From positions 1 through 33,566 of the forward strand of contig CAMCYK010000040.1 in NCBI GenBank assembly GCA_945883695.1: DNA of 33,566 bases, given 5' to 3'. Under the pieces are notes generated by a model. The model had not been told where the DNA came from and did not search any database. It saw nothing but the letters and a program-made list of their open reading frames with translations. Position 1 is the first letter of the stretch. Each line of letters begins with the position of its first letter. Positions 33,211-33,566 of the stretch are shown here, piece by piece. The DNA comes from Akkermansia muciniphila. Its GTDB lineage: Bacteria > Verrucomicrobiota > Verrucomicrobiia > Verrucomicrobiales > Akkermansiaceae. Made by a program: the position numbers and the translations under genes.

Positions 33211-33566
33211 TTCGCCAGGCGGACCGGATCGCCCGGTCCGGTGCCTTCGGTGCCTCGGCGCGCTTGAACCGCCTGTTCAAATACACGCTGAGCGAGTCGC
33301 TGGCAGCGCGTGGCTCGCTCATCAACCAGTATTCGATCGCGTTTGATGTTTTCGACCTCAAGAAAGATTTTGATCCCTCCTCGAACGCCACCGTGCGGGT
33401 GCATGCCACGAAGTTGCGACGGGCCCTGCAGCTTTATTACGCCGGCCAGGGTGCGGAGGATCCGGTGAGGATTGAAATGCCGCCGGGCTCCTACGCACTC
33501 GCATTTTCGGCGATGAAGGTGCCCGGCCGCGGATTGCCGGACTCCGGTGGCCGCCGCCCGGTAGTC
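33186..33566 (+). CDS. N-terminal part of a TolB/TPR-type signalling protein (3' truncated by window edge)
   Basis: The visible 127 residues contain LNRLFKYTLSESLAARGS, then QYSIAFDVFDLKKDFDPSSN, VRVHATKLRRALQLYYAG and VRIEMPPGSYALAF. This order matches the N-terminal domain that, in Acidobacteria and Verrucomicrobia, precedes TolB-like and TPR segments in proteins often annotated as adenylate cyclase-like; the domain's own role is not established. The helix RRALQLYY following the conserved VRVHA is its best-conserved part. Two starts are possible: TTG at 33186 with a GAGGG site (33175-33179) 6 nt upstream, or GTG at 33207 overlapping the small upstream frame. The TTG was used because of that site. 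The remainder of the protein lies outside the window. Confidence 0.75.
   Translation, partial: MENHRDSVIRQADRIARSGAFGASARLNRLFKYTLSESLAARGSLINQYSIAFDVFDLKKDFDPSSNATVRVHATKLRRALQLYYAGQGAEDPVRIEMPPGSYALAFSAMKVPGRGLPDSGGRRPVV

Overview
This is a GC-rich chromosomal window from a Gram-negative bacterium. It most likely comes from the Verrucomicrobia (Verrucomicrobiaceae/Akkermansiaceae, Luteolibacter-like). The reasons are a DUF1800-DUF1501 gene pair, an esterase fusion and a sulfatase, large secreted Ig/PA14/RHS proteins, few Shine-Dalgarno sites and very high GC at third codon positions. The assignment rests on protein families, not on a marker gene. No tRNA, rRNA, CRISPR array, transposase or phage gene was seen.

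Layout. Bases 1-2817 hold a left-truncated FtsX/MacB-type ABC permease, convergent with a Tat-exported M15-like peptidase (2820-3479). Next come an LptF/LptG-type permease (3724-4842) and a SulP anion transporter with a STAS domain (4854-6725). A 7-bp-period repeat spacer (6740-6835) follows. Three enzymes come after it: a beta-lactamase-fold serine hydrolase, a two-domain SGNH plus alpha/beta hydrolase esterase, and a spermidine-synthase-like methyltransferase-fold protein. On the minus strand lie a protein of about ten 32-residue helical repeats (10440-11822) with a strong terminator, and a sulfatase (11881-13686). The sulfatase starts back-to-back with a low-molecular-weight phosphotyrosine phosphatase (13706-14197).

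From 14.4 to 30.4 kb everything reads rightward and is mostly secreted. An ApbE-family flavin transferase is translationally coupled to a Gly/Cys-tailed DUF4266 lipoprotein. Then come an Ig-like surface protein with an unusual N-terminus and a tight operon of DUF1800 (PA14, EF-hand-like), DUF1501 (Tat) and a pseudopilin-tail protein. Last is a 2053-residue RHS/YD-repeat protein. On the minus strand, tex (30459-32774) converges with the RHS gene. A 411-bp spacer leads into the start of a right-truncated protein carrying the N-terminal domain typical of TolB/TPR signalling proteins.

The most unusual feature is inside the RHS gene. Several short peptides unrelated to YD repeats each occur twice. 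Where the repeated peptide is identical, the codons differ only at synonymous positions, which points to selection on the peptide. They alternate with Asp/Cys-rich, MopE-like motifs, a 75-bp tandem duplication and a C-terminal tail with its own repeated motifs. No known toxin tip is visible. Other points worth attention are an ApbE whose usual Mg-binding Asp position is Gly, a beta-rich insertion inside the DUF1800 domain, and the 7-bp repeat spacer.
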